Shown here: positions 1 to 5,447 of the stretch, one piece after another | Numbering within the stretch: the stretch's first letter is position 1 | Layout of the letters: every line of letters starts with the position of its first letter | From: Halobacteriaceae archaeon Tc-Br11_E2g27 | GTDB lineage: Archaea > Halobacteriota > Halobacteria > Halobacteriales > Haloarculaceae | Reading direction: 5' to 3' | DNA: 8,423 bases | Assembly (NCBI GenBank): GCA_001564135.1 | Contig: LKNH01000106.1 | Span: 1-8,423, forward strand | Position numbers and translations under genes: made by a program | The notes under the pieces: generated by a model | Databases searched by the model: none | Seen by the model: the letters and a program-made list of their open reading frames with translations, nothing else | What the model was told of the DNA's origin: nothing

Positions 1-1
1 G

Positions 2-214
2 GACCACGGCGATGTGGTCAACGAGCCGATGAAATACGTCGAAGGGGCAACCCTTGGTGCTGGATTCGTCGGCTTCGGTGACATGGACCTTCCAGTACCA
101 GGTCCAATCACGCTCGTCGACCACTCGCTCAGTCGTGTCATCCGCAAGGGGTTGATGGCTCAGATTGCAGTCGAAGGTGAACCGAATCCCGACGTCTACG
201 ATCCCGACCCATAG
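2..214 (+). CDS. nirK: C-terminal end of a NirK-like copper nitrite reductase (5' truncated)
   Basis: Only the last 70 codons are in the window; the reading frame is open from base 2 to the TAG at 212-214. The visible residues form the end of a cupredoxin domain: a proline/glycine-rich turn, then LVDHSLSR and a KG...VEGE strand pair. In NirK enzymes this region holds the domain 2 His that completes the active site of the neighbouring subunit; the matching residue here would be the His encoded at 122-124. NirK reduces nitrite to NO outside the membrane using type 1 and type 2 copper. The downstream SCO, thioredoxin and CcdA genes and the denitrification-type genes opposite fit this. The type 1 ligands lie outside the window, so another two-domain cupredoxin enzyme is possible. 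Identity is inferred from sequence memory and context. Confidence 0.65.
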   Translation, partial: DHGDVVNEPMKYVEGATLGAGFVGFGDMDLPVPGPITLVDHSLSRVIRKGLMAQIAVEGEPNPDVYDPDP

Positions 215-260
215 ACACCGCTGAGGCCGAGCCGAAATTGACCACACACCAGAGATACCC

Positions 261-839
261 ATGACACACACTCGACTCACACGACGACGGATGCTGGCGC
301 TCTCAGGAGGCGCCTCGGCAGTCGCACTAGCTGGCTGTCTCGCTGAAGATGACGGACAGTCGGGTGACAATGGAACAACTGGCGAGCTAGGTGACCCGGC
401 AGACAGCGCGACCTTCGAAGCAACGACTGAACCAAATGCAGATTTCAACCCGAATATCGTCCATATTGAGGCTGGGGGAACAGTCGAATGGGTCGGTCTC
501 GGTCTTCAGAACCGTGCGGTTGCATACCACCCAGAGACACATGGGCCTCAGCGAATCCCTGAGGGGACAGAACCATGGAGTAGCGACCTTCTGCGTGAAG
601 GAGATACGTTCAAACTGACGTTTGAGACAGAGGGTATCTACGATTTCGCCGACCCGACGACGTTCTGTTCTACGCACGAGGCTGTCGGTGCAGTCGGTCG
701 AATTGTTGTTGGCTGGCCTGACCTCGATAGCGAGCCAGCAATGCAACACGACCCTGAGGAACTCCCAAGCAGAGCGGCCACGGTTATGAGCAATTGCAAC
801 GAGGAGTGCAAAGCGGTACTTGACGGTTCCGAGCAGTGA
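261..839 (+). CDS. Tat-exported cupredoxin-like lipoprotein with a degenerate type 1 copper site
   Basis: This 192-residue protein starts with a Tat motif (RRR, residues 8-10), a short hydrophobic stretch and the lipobox LAGC (Cys26), so it should be anchored to the outer membrane face. An acidic linker precedes a plastocyanin/halocyanin-like domain (about 48-152) containing AYHPETHGPQRIP (88-100) and FCSTHEAVGAVGRIVVG (135-151). Halocyanins bind copper with His, Cys, His and Met. Cys136 and His139 are present, but the axial Met position appears to be Ala144, and the first His position appears to be Asn84, leaving His90/His94 as possible substitutes. The C-terminal tail has CNEEC (Cys179, Cys183), which is unusual for halocyanins. 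It starts 46 bases after the nirK-like stop, without a Shine-Dalgarno. It may be an altered electron carrier or a copper/thiol partner of the next gene product. The fold call is firm; the function is not. Confidence 0.8.
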   Translation: MTHTRLTRRRMLALSGGASAVALAGCLAEDDGQSGDNGTTGELGDPADSATFEATTEPNADFNPNIVHIEAGGTVEWVGLGLQNRAVAYHPETHGPQRIPEGTEPWSSDLLREGDTFKLTFETEGIYDFADPTTFCSTHEAVGAVGRIVVGWPDLDSEPAMQHDPEELPSRAATVMSNCNEECKAVLDGSEQ

Positions 840-902
840 TTTTCCGAGCGGATTTGTATTGCACGCTCCATTCGAGCGCACCATCGTCCATCCTACAAAA
901 TC

Positions 903-1667
903 ATGACACACAACACAGAACCCACACTCCGGCGGCGAACAGTTCTCTCAGCAGCGGGGGCCTCGGCCCTTGCCTTCTCGACCGCGGGTTGTCTTGACGG
1001 TGTCCTCGGCGGGGACTCTGGTGCACATCAGAACGTCGTTCTCGATATACCTGAGTACTACGACGATATGCGAGAGCGGCGTGAAGACGGCCTCGTCGAA
1101 TACCCGATTCACGGTGACGAACTCCCCGAGGTATCCGGCCCCGATGCGAGCGATTGCTGTGGCGAAGAGGTCGTCGACACGGCCGAGTTCATCGGGGAGC
1201 GACACTCGCTCTACACGTTTATTTTCACCCGCTGTCCAACGGCCTGTCCGGTTCTCACGTCCACACTGGCACACGCACAGGTCAACGCTCTCGAAGACGG
1301 TTACGGTGACGAGTTCGCATTTGTGAACATCACTTTCGATCCGGAATATGACACCCCTGACGTCCTGATTGATTACAGTGCTGACCGTGGGGCTGCCCCT
1401 GAGGAAGATAACTGGTGTCTTCTCAGACCGGAGACCGAGGAGCGGGCGGAAGAAATTGTCCAAGACGAGTTCGGCATCTGGTATGAGTACCTGACAGAAG
1501 AAGAGCGAGACGAACAGGGCATGCACCCAGATATGGCTTATCCGCACGACGAGGCCATCATTCTCGCGAACAAAGATGGCTATGTTGAGCGGACATACTT
1601 TGGTGACCAGGGGCCGAACGAAGCAACGCTTCTCGAAGATATCGAAACGCTCAGAGAGAGGTGGTAA
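903..1667 (+). CDS. SCO1/SenC-family copper chaperone lipoprotein
   Basis: This 254-residue protein has a Tat motif (RRR, 10-12) and lipobox TAGC (Cys30). The thioredoxin-fold domain carries the SCO signature FIFTRCPTACPVLTS, with Cys111-x3-Cys115, and a His before an Asp-Glu-Ala strand (His215) that matches the third SCO copper ligand. SCO proteins deliver copper to, or reduce, the CuA site of cytochrome oxidase and are also linked to other extracytoplasmic copper enzymes. Placed behind a nirK-like gene and before thioredoxin and CcdA genes, a role in loading copper into the nitrite reductase or the cupredoxins is likely but inferred. Extra cysteines at 85-86 (adjacent) and 172 are not part of the usual site. 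The start ATG at 903 lies 63 bases after the previous gene. The beginning of this gene repeats the first ten bases of the preceding gene (ATGACACACA). Confidence 0.88.
   Translation: MTHNTEPTLRRRTVLSAAGASALAFSTAGCLDGVLGGDSGAHQNVVLDIPEYYDDMRERREDGLVEYPIHGDELPEVSGPDASDCCGEEVVDTAEFIGERHSLYTFIFTRCPTACPVLTSTLAHAQVNALEDGYGDEFAFVNITFDPEYDTPDVLIDYSADRGAAPEEDNWCLLRPETEERAEEIVQDEFGIWYEYLTEEERDEQGMHPDMAYPHDEAIILANKDGYVERTYFGDQGPNEATLLEDIETLRERW
1658..1663 (+). promoter_or_regulatory. Shine-Dalgarno site deciding the thioredoxin gene start
   Basis: GAGGTG lies 6 bases upstream of the ATG at 1670 and complements the archaeal 16S rRNA 3' end. It sits inside the last codons of the SCO gene, which ends at 1667. 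It supports ATG 1670 over the GTG at 1661, which lies within the site itself. Confidence 0.7.
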
Positions 1668-1669
1668 TC

Positions 1670-2266
1670 ATGCGACGACGTGAGGTCATCGCTGGGCTGG
1701 GTGCGCTTGGAATCTTCGGAGCCGGTGGAGTGGCTTACTCCGGTGCCGTCGAGAATCCGTTTGGGTCAGGGGAACAGGTTGAATCTGTAGAAATCCACCG
1801 CCTTGATGACCCGGATATACCGTCGGGCGGAGTAGCCGATGCAACCGACTCGATTACCTTCGGCATTCCGGGAGCCTGCGGTGCGGCAACTGAACTGGTC
1901 AGACTCCCGGAACGTGGGCAACCTACGTTTATCTCCCTGTTTGCCACGTGGTGTGGGAGTTGTGAAGCCAAGATGGGGCCGCTTGCTGAAGTTGCACCCG
2001 AGTTCGCGGATACGATGCAGTTTGTTTCGGTCACGAACGAGCCTATCGGCCAATCGACATCGGCAGGAGACGTGCTCGAATGGTGGGACAACCACAACGG
2101 CGACTGGCCGCTACTCCACGATGAGGCACTCAACCTGACACGCGAAATCGGTGCGCAGGGAGTGCCGTATTCGGCGCTATTCGATGCGGATAACCGGGTT
2201 ATCTGGAGCGATTCGGGGTACAAATCCGCAGACGAACTCCGTGAGCAACTTCAACGTGTCGCATAA
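1670..2266 (+). CDS. Membrane-anchored TlpA/ResA-like thioredoxin
   Basis: Starting at ATG 1670 this is a 198-residue protein. The N-terminus has RRR at 2-4 followed by a hydrophobic stretch to about residue 24 with no lipobox Cys, suggesting a Tat-type signal or membrane anchor. The thioredoxin fold carries the active site WCGSC (94-98) and the cis-proline loop GVPY (164-167). Cys70 sits upstream in a GIPGACG segment. TlpA/ResA proteins reduce disulfides outside the membrane, for example in apocytochromes c or the copper-binding cysteines of SCO and CuA domains. It follows the SCO gene by 2 bases and overlaps ccdA by 1 base (TAATG), so the three are almost certainly co-transcribed and translationally coupled. 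The reductant would come through CcdA. The likely target is the SCO CxxxC or other copper-site thiols, by inference. Confidence 0.87.
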   Translation: MRRREVIAGLGALGIFGAGGVAYSGAVENPFGSGEQVESVEIHRLDDPDIPSGGVADATDSITFGIPGACGAATELVRLPERGQPTFISLFATWCGSCEAKMGPLAEVAPEFADTMQFVSVTNEPIGQSTSAGDVLEWWDNHNGDWPLLHDEALNLTREIGAQGVPYSALFDADNRVIWSDSGYKSADELREQLQRVA

Positions 2267-2937
2267 TGTCAGCAACTGCCCAGGCAACCTTCGCATTCGG
2301 TGCGGGTGTTGCAACGTTTTTTTCCCCGTGTGTCTATGCACTGCTCCCGGGATATGTCGGCTATTATGTTGCCAATACGGATAGCGAACAGGCACCTCTG
2401 AGCGGTGCGACCGCACGTGGTGTTGCGGCCAGTTTGGGCGCACTCGGTACGTTTGCCGTTCTTTCAGTGCTTGCACTGCTTGCCGGAGAAATTCTCGAAC
2501 AGGCACTGCCAATTCTTGAGTATGCGATTGGCGTTTTGCTGATTGGCCTCGGACTGCTCATCTTTCAGAAAGGAATGTTTTCGGTCAACATTCCACTCCC
2601 AGCACGACAGGAAGGGATTGTTGGCTTTGCCGGGTTTGGAGCCATCTATGCGCTCGCGGCGACAGCGTGCGTTCTTCCGCTATTTTTGTCGGTTAGCGTT
2701 CTCTCCTTTGACCTGCCTGTTACCGGCACGCTGTTCGTACTTGGTTCGTATGCGGCCGGGTTTGCCCTGCTGATGCTCGCTGCGACTGTGCTGATTGCGG
2801 TGGGAAAGCAAGCCATCCTCGATTCGGTTGGCGGACACGCACCACTGTTGACGAAAATTGCAGGAGTAATTATCATCATCGCCGGCTTTGTCCAGCTGGG
2901 TATCGCATACGGCATTGAGCCGTCTGCTGTCGTATGA
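2266..2937 (+). CDS. ccdA: CcdA/DsbD-type membrane thiol-disulfide transporter
   Basis: This 223-residue protein is very hydrophobic, with about six membrane segments. The two conserved cysteines of the CcdA family are present: Cys22 in FFSPCVYALLPGYVGYY and Cys135 in AATACVLPLF. Each lies in a membrane segment beside prolines, as expected for the redox pair. CcdA moves reducing equivalents from cytoplasmic thioredoxin across the membrane to external thioredoxin-like proteins such as ResA/TlpA. Its start ATG overlaps the stop of the thioredoxin gene by one base, which strongly suggests that protein is its partner. It is the last gene of the + strand run and converges on a - strand cupredoxin gene 92 bases away. 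The family is clear; its service to a copper enzyme rather than to cytochrome c maturation is inferred from the neighbours. Confidence 0.9.
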   Translation: MSATAQATFAFGAGVATFFSPCVYALLPGYVGYYVANTDSEQAPLSGATARGVAASLGALGTFAVLSVLALLAGEILEQALPILEYAIGVLLIGLGLLIFQKGMFSVNIPLPARQEGIVGFAGFGAIYALAATACVLPLFLSVSVLSFDLPVTGTLFVLGSYAAGFALLMLAATVLIAVGKQAILDSVGGHAPLLTKIAGVIIIIAGFVQLGIAYGIEPSAVV

Positions 2938-3029
2938 AAATTCTCGCGTTTCTCATACGGCTGGACGCCGCTTCGGAAACGTACTCGCCATCGCGGGGTG
3001 GAGAGATGGTCCCAAGGGTTCCAGTAGTC

Positions 3030-3464
3030 TCACTCAACTTCGATGCTGCCCCGCTGGCGCTGTTGGTGGAGCGTACAAACGTACGTTTCCATCCGTTCAT
3101 CCGCGGTAAATTCGAGAGTGGCACCGTCATCTTCGGAATCAATTTCCTCAGTTGCAAGGTCATCGACAACGTTCTCGTCGCCGTCCCATATTTGTAGGTC
3201 GTGACCGAAGCCGTCGGCGTTTATCCATTCGATCTCGTAGGGCTCCCCGTCAGTGAGGACTAACGTGGGGTTTTCCTCACCAGCGAGGCTATCGGGTTCG
3301 ACCCCTTCCCAATGTGTTGTATAGCCATCAAGGACGACCCGCGTTCCGGGGTCAACCTCAACGCGTTCTCCCTCGGACCCACGGTCGAGACAACCTGCAA
3401 TTGAGCCGACGAGTGCTGCCCCGCCGAGACCAAGCACCATCCGTCTAGTGACAGTTCGTTCCAT
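3030..3464 (-). CDS. Small cupredoxin (halocyanin-like) lipoprotein with a possible Gln axial ligand
   Basis: This 144-residue protein has a Tat motif (RR, 7-8) and lipobox IAGC (Cys25), then a short cupredoxin-like domain. Candidate type 1 ligands are His88 (GFGHDLQIW), Cys130 and His133 (YVCTLHQQRQRG). In haloarchaeal cupredoxins with an HPxxMRG-like ending, Met sits four residues after the second His; here that position is Gln137. A Gln axial ligand is known from stellacyanin, where it lowers the reduction potential. The protein is likely an outer-surface electron carrier or copper-binding subunit. It begins 5 bases after the DUF2249 stop and should be co-transcribed with it. The sequence GGAGTGAG (revcomp of 3473-3480) spans the end of that gene and may serve as its ribosome site. 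It is the last gene of the - strand block. Confidence 0.8.
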   Translation of the reverse strand: MERTVTRRMVLGLGGAALVGSIAGCLDRGSEGERVEVDPGTRVVLDGYTTHWEGVEPDSLAGEENPTLVLTDGEPYEIEWINADGFGHDLQIWDGDENVVDDLATEEIDSEDDGATLEFTADERMETYVCTLHQQRQRGSIEVE

Positions 3465-3469
3465 CGGGG

Positions 3470-3745
3470 TTACTCACTCCATATGACGGTGACGACGGCA
3501 TTTTCAGTTTCGATTGTCTCGTACTGATACGCTCTGTCAGTTAGCTTCGGGTAGAGATGCTGTGGAGCCCTATCGTTGTACTGTATAAGGACACTCTCAT
3601 CCATCTCTTCGAGCGTTTCGAGCGTGGTTACAAGCGGCTGGGGCGGGCCTAACTCACGAACATCAAGCGTGACCACGCCATCATCGCTTGACAGTTCACC
3701 TATCGGTCCCTCAACTTGGGCTAAGACAGACTCTACCTCCATCAT
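3470..3745 (-). CDS. DUF2249 family protein
   Basis: This is a 91-residue cytoplasmic protein when read from the tandem ATGs at 3745/3742; an upstream TTG at 3775 is open but less likely. It holds the DUF2249 pattern: LDVRELGPP near residues 27-35, a helix with LETLEEMDESVLIQYNDRAP, and the closing strand with VTVIW. DUF2249 proteins have a small TusA-like alpha/beta fold and are often encoded near denitrification or NO-related genes; their biochemical function is not established as far as I know. A copy of the CGAA-N4-TTCG dyad lies 40 bases upstream of ATG 3745, so this gene and the downstream cupredoxin form an operon with its own regulated promoter. The C-terminal third is clearly related to that of the four-cysteine protein encoded just upstream. 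Confidence 0.83.
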   Translation of the reverse strand: MMEVESVLAQVEGPIGELSSDDGVVTLDVRELGPPQPLVTTLETLEEMDESVLIQYNDRAPQHLYPKLTDRAYQYETIETENAVVTVIWSE

Positions 3746-3784
3746 ATGGGTAAGGCTAGCAGGCAAATCAGCCAATCAGTGTTG

Positions 3785-3798
3785 CCGAAGATGTTCGG
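3785..3798 (-). promoter_or_regulatory. Operator dyad upstream of the 3745 DUF2249 gene
   Basis: Read toward the gene this is CCGAACATCTTCGG, a full match to CGAA-N4-TTCG. The core ends 40 bases before ATG 3745. It is one of seven related sites in the window. No strong TATA-like box follows, in line with an activator-dependent promoter. Confidence 0.7.
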
Positions 3799-3832
3799 TT
3801 TCACTGATGCTCGCTCATCCCAAAGAAGACTC

Positions 3833-4087
3833 TCACCTGTTCCAGATGAACGTAACAGTCCGATCGTTTGTTTCGATAGTGTCGTATTCAAAACCATGCC
3901 GTTTGGCGTCCTGTTGAATACACTCTGATTTCGAGCGACTGCATGTCGCTGCAATGACGGACATCGAATCCACCGGACAGGAAAGTTGTTCATCAAGCTT
4001 ATCCAGTTCCGTACACGGGACCTGTTCAATACCAGCGTCAGTTGGGGCTCGACTGACGGTGGCGAGTTCCTCGACAGTGAATGACAT
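3833..4087 (-). CDS. Four-cysteine protein related to DUF2249 by its C-terminus
   Basis: This is an 84-residue protein from ATG 4087; a GTG at 4093 would add two residues. Its last 20 residues (FEYDTIETNDRTVTFIWN) closely match the end of the DUF2249 protein encoded next (YQYETIETENAVVTVIWS), so the two are probably paralogs. The LDVREL motif that defines DUF2249 is absent. Instead there are four cysteines at 25, 37, 49 and 56, a spacing of CX11CX11CX6C, striking for a small haloarchaeal protein. They could bind a metal or Fe-S cluster or act as a thiol relay. It lies between the multicopper oxidase gene and the DUF2249 gene on the same strand, with its own dyad site ending 38 bases upstream. 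I do not recognise a named family. That the gene is real is supported by the conserved tail and the promoter element. Confidence 0.72.
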   Translation of the reverse strand: MSFTVEELATVSRAPTDAGIEQVPCTELDKLDEQLSCPVDSMSVIAATCSRSKSECIQQDAKRHGFEYDTIETNDRTVTFIWNR

Positions 4088-4124
4088 ACCCACTGATACC
4101 GTCTTTTCTTACTGGTAAGTTGCC

Positions 4125-4138
4125 CCGAACATCTTCGC
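4125..4138 (-). promoter_or_regulatory. Operator dyad upstream of the four-cysteine protein gene
   Basis: Read toward the gene this is GCGAAGATGTTCGG, a full match to CGAA-N4-TTCG. The core ends 38 bases before ATG 4087. It lies in the 56-base gap after the multicopper oxidase gene, so this small gene likely has its own promoter. Confidence 0.72.
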
Positions 4139-4143
4139 AGGAG

Positions 4144-5322
4144 CTATTCGTCGAAGCCAGCCATCTCCATTAGTTCGTCAAACTGTTCGGTTTGCATTGC
4201 GCTTTCGTAAACGATGCCAGTTAACATCCCACCAGGATAGCTGTCTTCGTTCATAACGTGATGGACTTTGTGACAGTGAATCGGATAGAGTCCAGGGTCG
4301 GCATCTGCAACAAACTCTATCGTTTTTCGCTCCGCAGGTGCGATGTTCGTCACATCCTCTTTGTGTCTCCCCGCTGGCGGAACCACGCCGCCATCCTTTT
4401 CGACGACTTCGAATCGGTGGCTGTGAAGATGAATTGGATGTGATTCGTACCCCGTGTTTGCAATATGAATTCGGACCCGGTCACCCTCTGTAACAATGAG
4501 TGGAGAGCCGTCTTCGGGGTGGAGGGTATACGGGGCGGCGCGTCCATTCATTGTGAACGCATCCGGGTTCCGGTCTCGGTGACTGTAACTCACATCGCCC
4601 CCAGCCGTCGTGGCGGATAGCCTCGTATCCCACTCTTTAATCGTCAAAAAGAATTCCTTGTCCGGTTGGTCGTACTCCTTTGGGTCAACACGGACGAGGC
4701 CATACATCCCAAGGTCCAGATGAGTTTGCGTCTGGTAATGGCAGTGGTAGAGGTGTGTCCCCGGAACGTCTGTGTCAACCTCATACGTTTGCTCTTCGCC
4801 GGGGTTGACCTGTTTCCCTGTCGTCGTTGGCGTCCCATCGTCCATCCAGCTTTTTCCGAGGGCATGGACATGGAAGGTATGTGGCCGCTCGTGACTATTG
4901 TGATACGTAATTTCGAGGTCCTCGCCCTCCGTTGTCCGCAGAATTGGTCCGGGGACGCTCGGGTCACCATCGTCGGCTTTCCACGCCCAGACTTCGGGAA
5001 GTTCCCATGGTCCGCCAGCCACTGACTCATCAAGCAACTGGTGACGACAGTTGACTGTATCGAGTGTGACAGTACCATCAGTCTCACTCAGGTTAATTAT
5101 CTCAGGTTGGGTGGTATAGGGGTGGTCAGTGTCCACTGTCGTTGCATCTCCTGACCAGTCGCTCTCATCGTTATCGGAAGAACCAGAGCCCTCCTCCGAA
5201 GGGTTGTCATCACTATTCGTTGAAAGACAGCCAGCAAATGCAGCGAGAGTTGCAGTACCACCAGCAGCGATAGCTTGCCGCCGAGTGAGAAGTCGTCGGT
5301 TTTCGCAACGGTCTCTTATCAT
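4144..5322 (-). CDS. Two-domain multicopper oxidase lipoprotein with copper ligands in both domains
   Basis: This 392-residue protein has a Tat motif (RR, 14-15) and lipobox FAGC (Cys32), then a long Asp/Ser/Glu-rich linker to about 66. Two cupredoxin domains follow. Domain 1 has HTFHVH (148-153) and HCHYQTQTHLDLGM (193-206). Domain 2 has HPIHLH (295-300) and HCHKVHHVMN (349-358) with a later Met366. All eight His expected for a type 2/type 3 trinuclear cluster are present. Type 1 sites can be drawn in domain 1 (His148, Cys194, His201, Met206) and domain 2 (His295, Cys350, His354 or His355, perhaps Met366). That differs from NirK, which lacks the trinuclear set. Two-domain oxidases work as trimers and reduce O2 while oxidising phenols or metals such as Cu(I). 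The substrate here is unknown. A dyad site ends 40 bases before the ATG. Confidence 0.88.
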   Translation of the reverse strand: MIRDRCENRRLLTRRQAIAAGGTATLAAFAGCLSTNSDDNPSEEGSGSSDNDESDWSGDATTVDTDHPYTTQPEIINLSETDGTVTLDTVNCRHQLLDESVAGGPWELPEVWAWKADDGDPSVPGPILRTTEGEDLEITYHNSHERPHTFHVHALGKSWMDDGTPTTTGKQVNPGEEQTYEVDTDVPGTHLYHCHYQTQTHLDLGMYGLVRVDPKEYDQPDKEFFLTIKEWDTRLSATTAGGDVSYSHRDRNPDAFTMNGRAAPYTLHPEDGSPLIVTEGDRVRIHIANTGYESHPIHLHSHRFEVVEKDGGVVPPAGRHKEDVTNIAPAERKTIEFVADADPGLYPIHCHKVHHVMNEDSYPGGMLTGIVYESAMQTEQFDELMEMAGFDE

Positions 5323-5361
5323 ACACCCATATATACTGGTGGAGTGGTGGTCAGAGTTTCA

Positions 5362-5375
5362 CCGAACATATTCGC
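5362..5375 (-). promoter_or_regulatory. Operator dyad upstream of the multicopper oxidase gene
   Basis: Read toward the gene this is GCGAATATGTTCGG, a full match to CGAA-N4-TTCG. The core ends 40 bases before ATG 5322, in the 125-base gap between the oxidase gene and the 12-TM membrane protein gene. Confidence 0.72.
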
Positions 5376-5447
5376 ATTATGGTGGGACAAGTCACTGGGT
5401 TGTAATTAAGGGCATGGGATAGCGTACAATGGTGGTTGATACCAATT

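Noticed and set aside
387..911. Open frames opposite the first cupredoxin gene
   Set aside because: The + strand frame has a Tat/lipobox start and cupredoxin motifs; the opposite frames have no recognisable features.
948..1547. Long open frame of 199 codons on the - strand
   Set aside because: It lies opposite the SCO gene, whose Tat motif, lipobox and CxxxC site are clear; the antisense translation shows no recognisable domain.
1661..1669. GTG at 1661 as the start of the thioredoxin gene
   Set aside because: GAGGTG at 1658-1663 is well spaced for ATG 1670 and overlaps the GTG itself; starting at 1670 puts the RRR motif directly at the N-terminus.
2938..3029. Possible bidirectional terminator between ccdA and the convergent cupredoxin gene
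   Set aside because: I see only short pyrimidine runs and no convincing hairpin or long T tract on either strand.
3576..3928. Open frames on the + strand across the DUF2249 and four-cysteine genes
   Set aside because: They are antisense to genes supported by DUF2249 similarity and dyad promoters, and their translations look like low-complexity shadows.
3785..4138. 13-base inverted repeats flanking the four-cysteine gene, like the ends of a small mobile element
   Set aside because: The same dyad occurs upstream of five other genes at near-fixed spacing, so it is an operator rather than an element end; no transposase or target duplication is seen.
4644..5087. Open frame of 147 codons on the - strand
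   Set aside because: It is in another frame within the multicopper oxidase gene, whose copper motifs define the true frame.
5328..5336. TATATA-like stretch before the multicopper oxidase gene as its TATA box
   Set aside because: It is only 6-14 bases before the ATG, which would place the transcription start inside the gene with no suitable later start codon ahead of the Tat motif.
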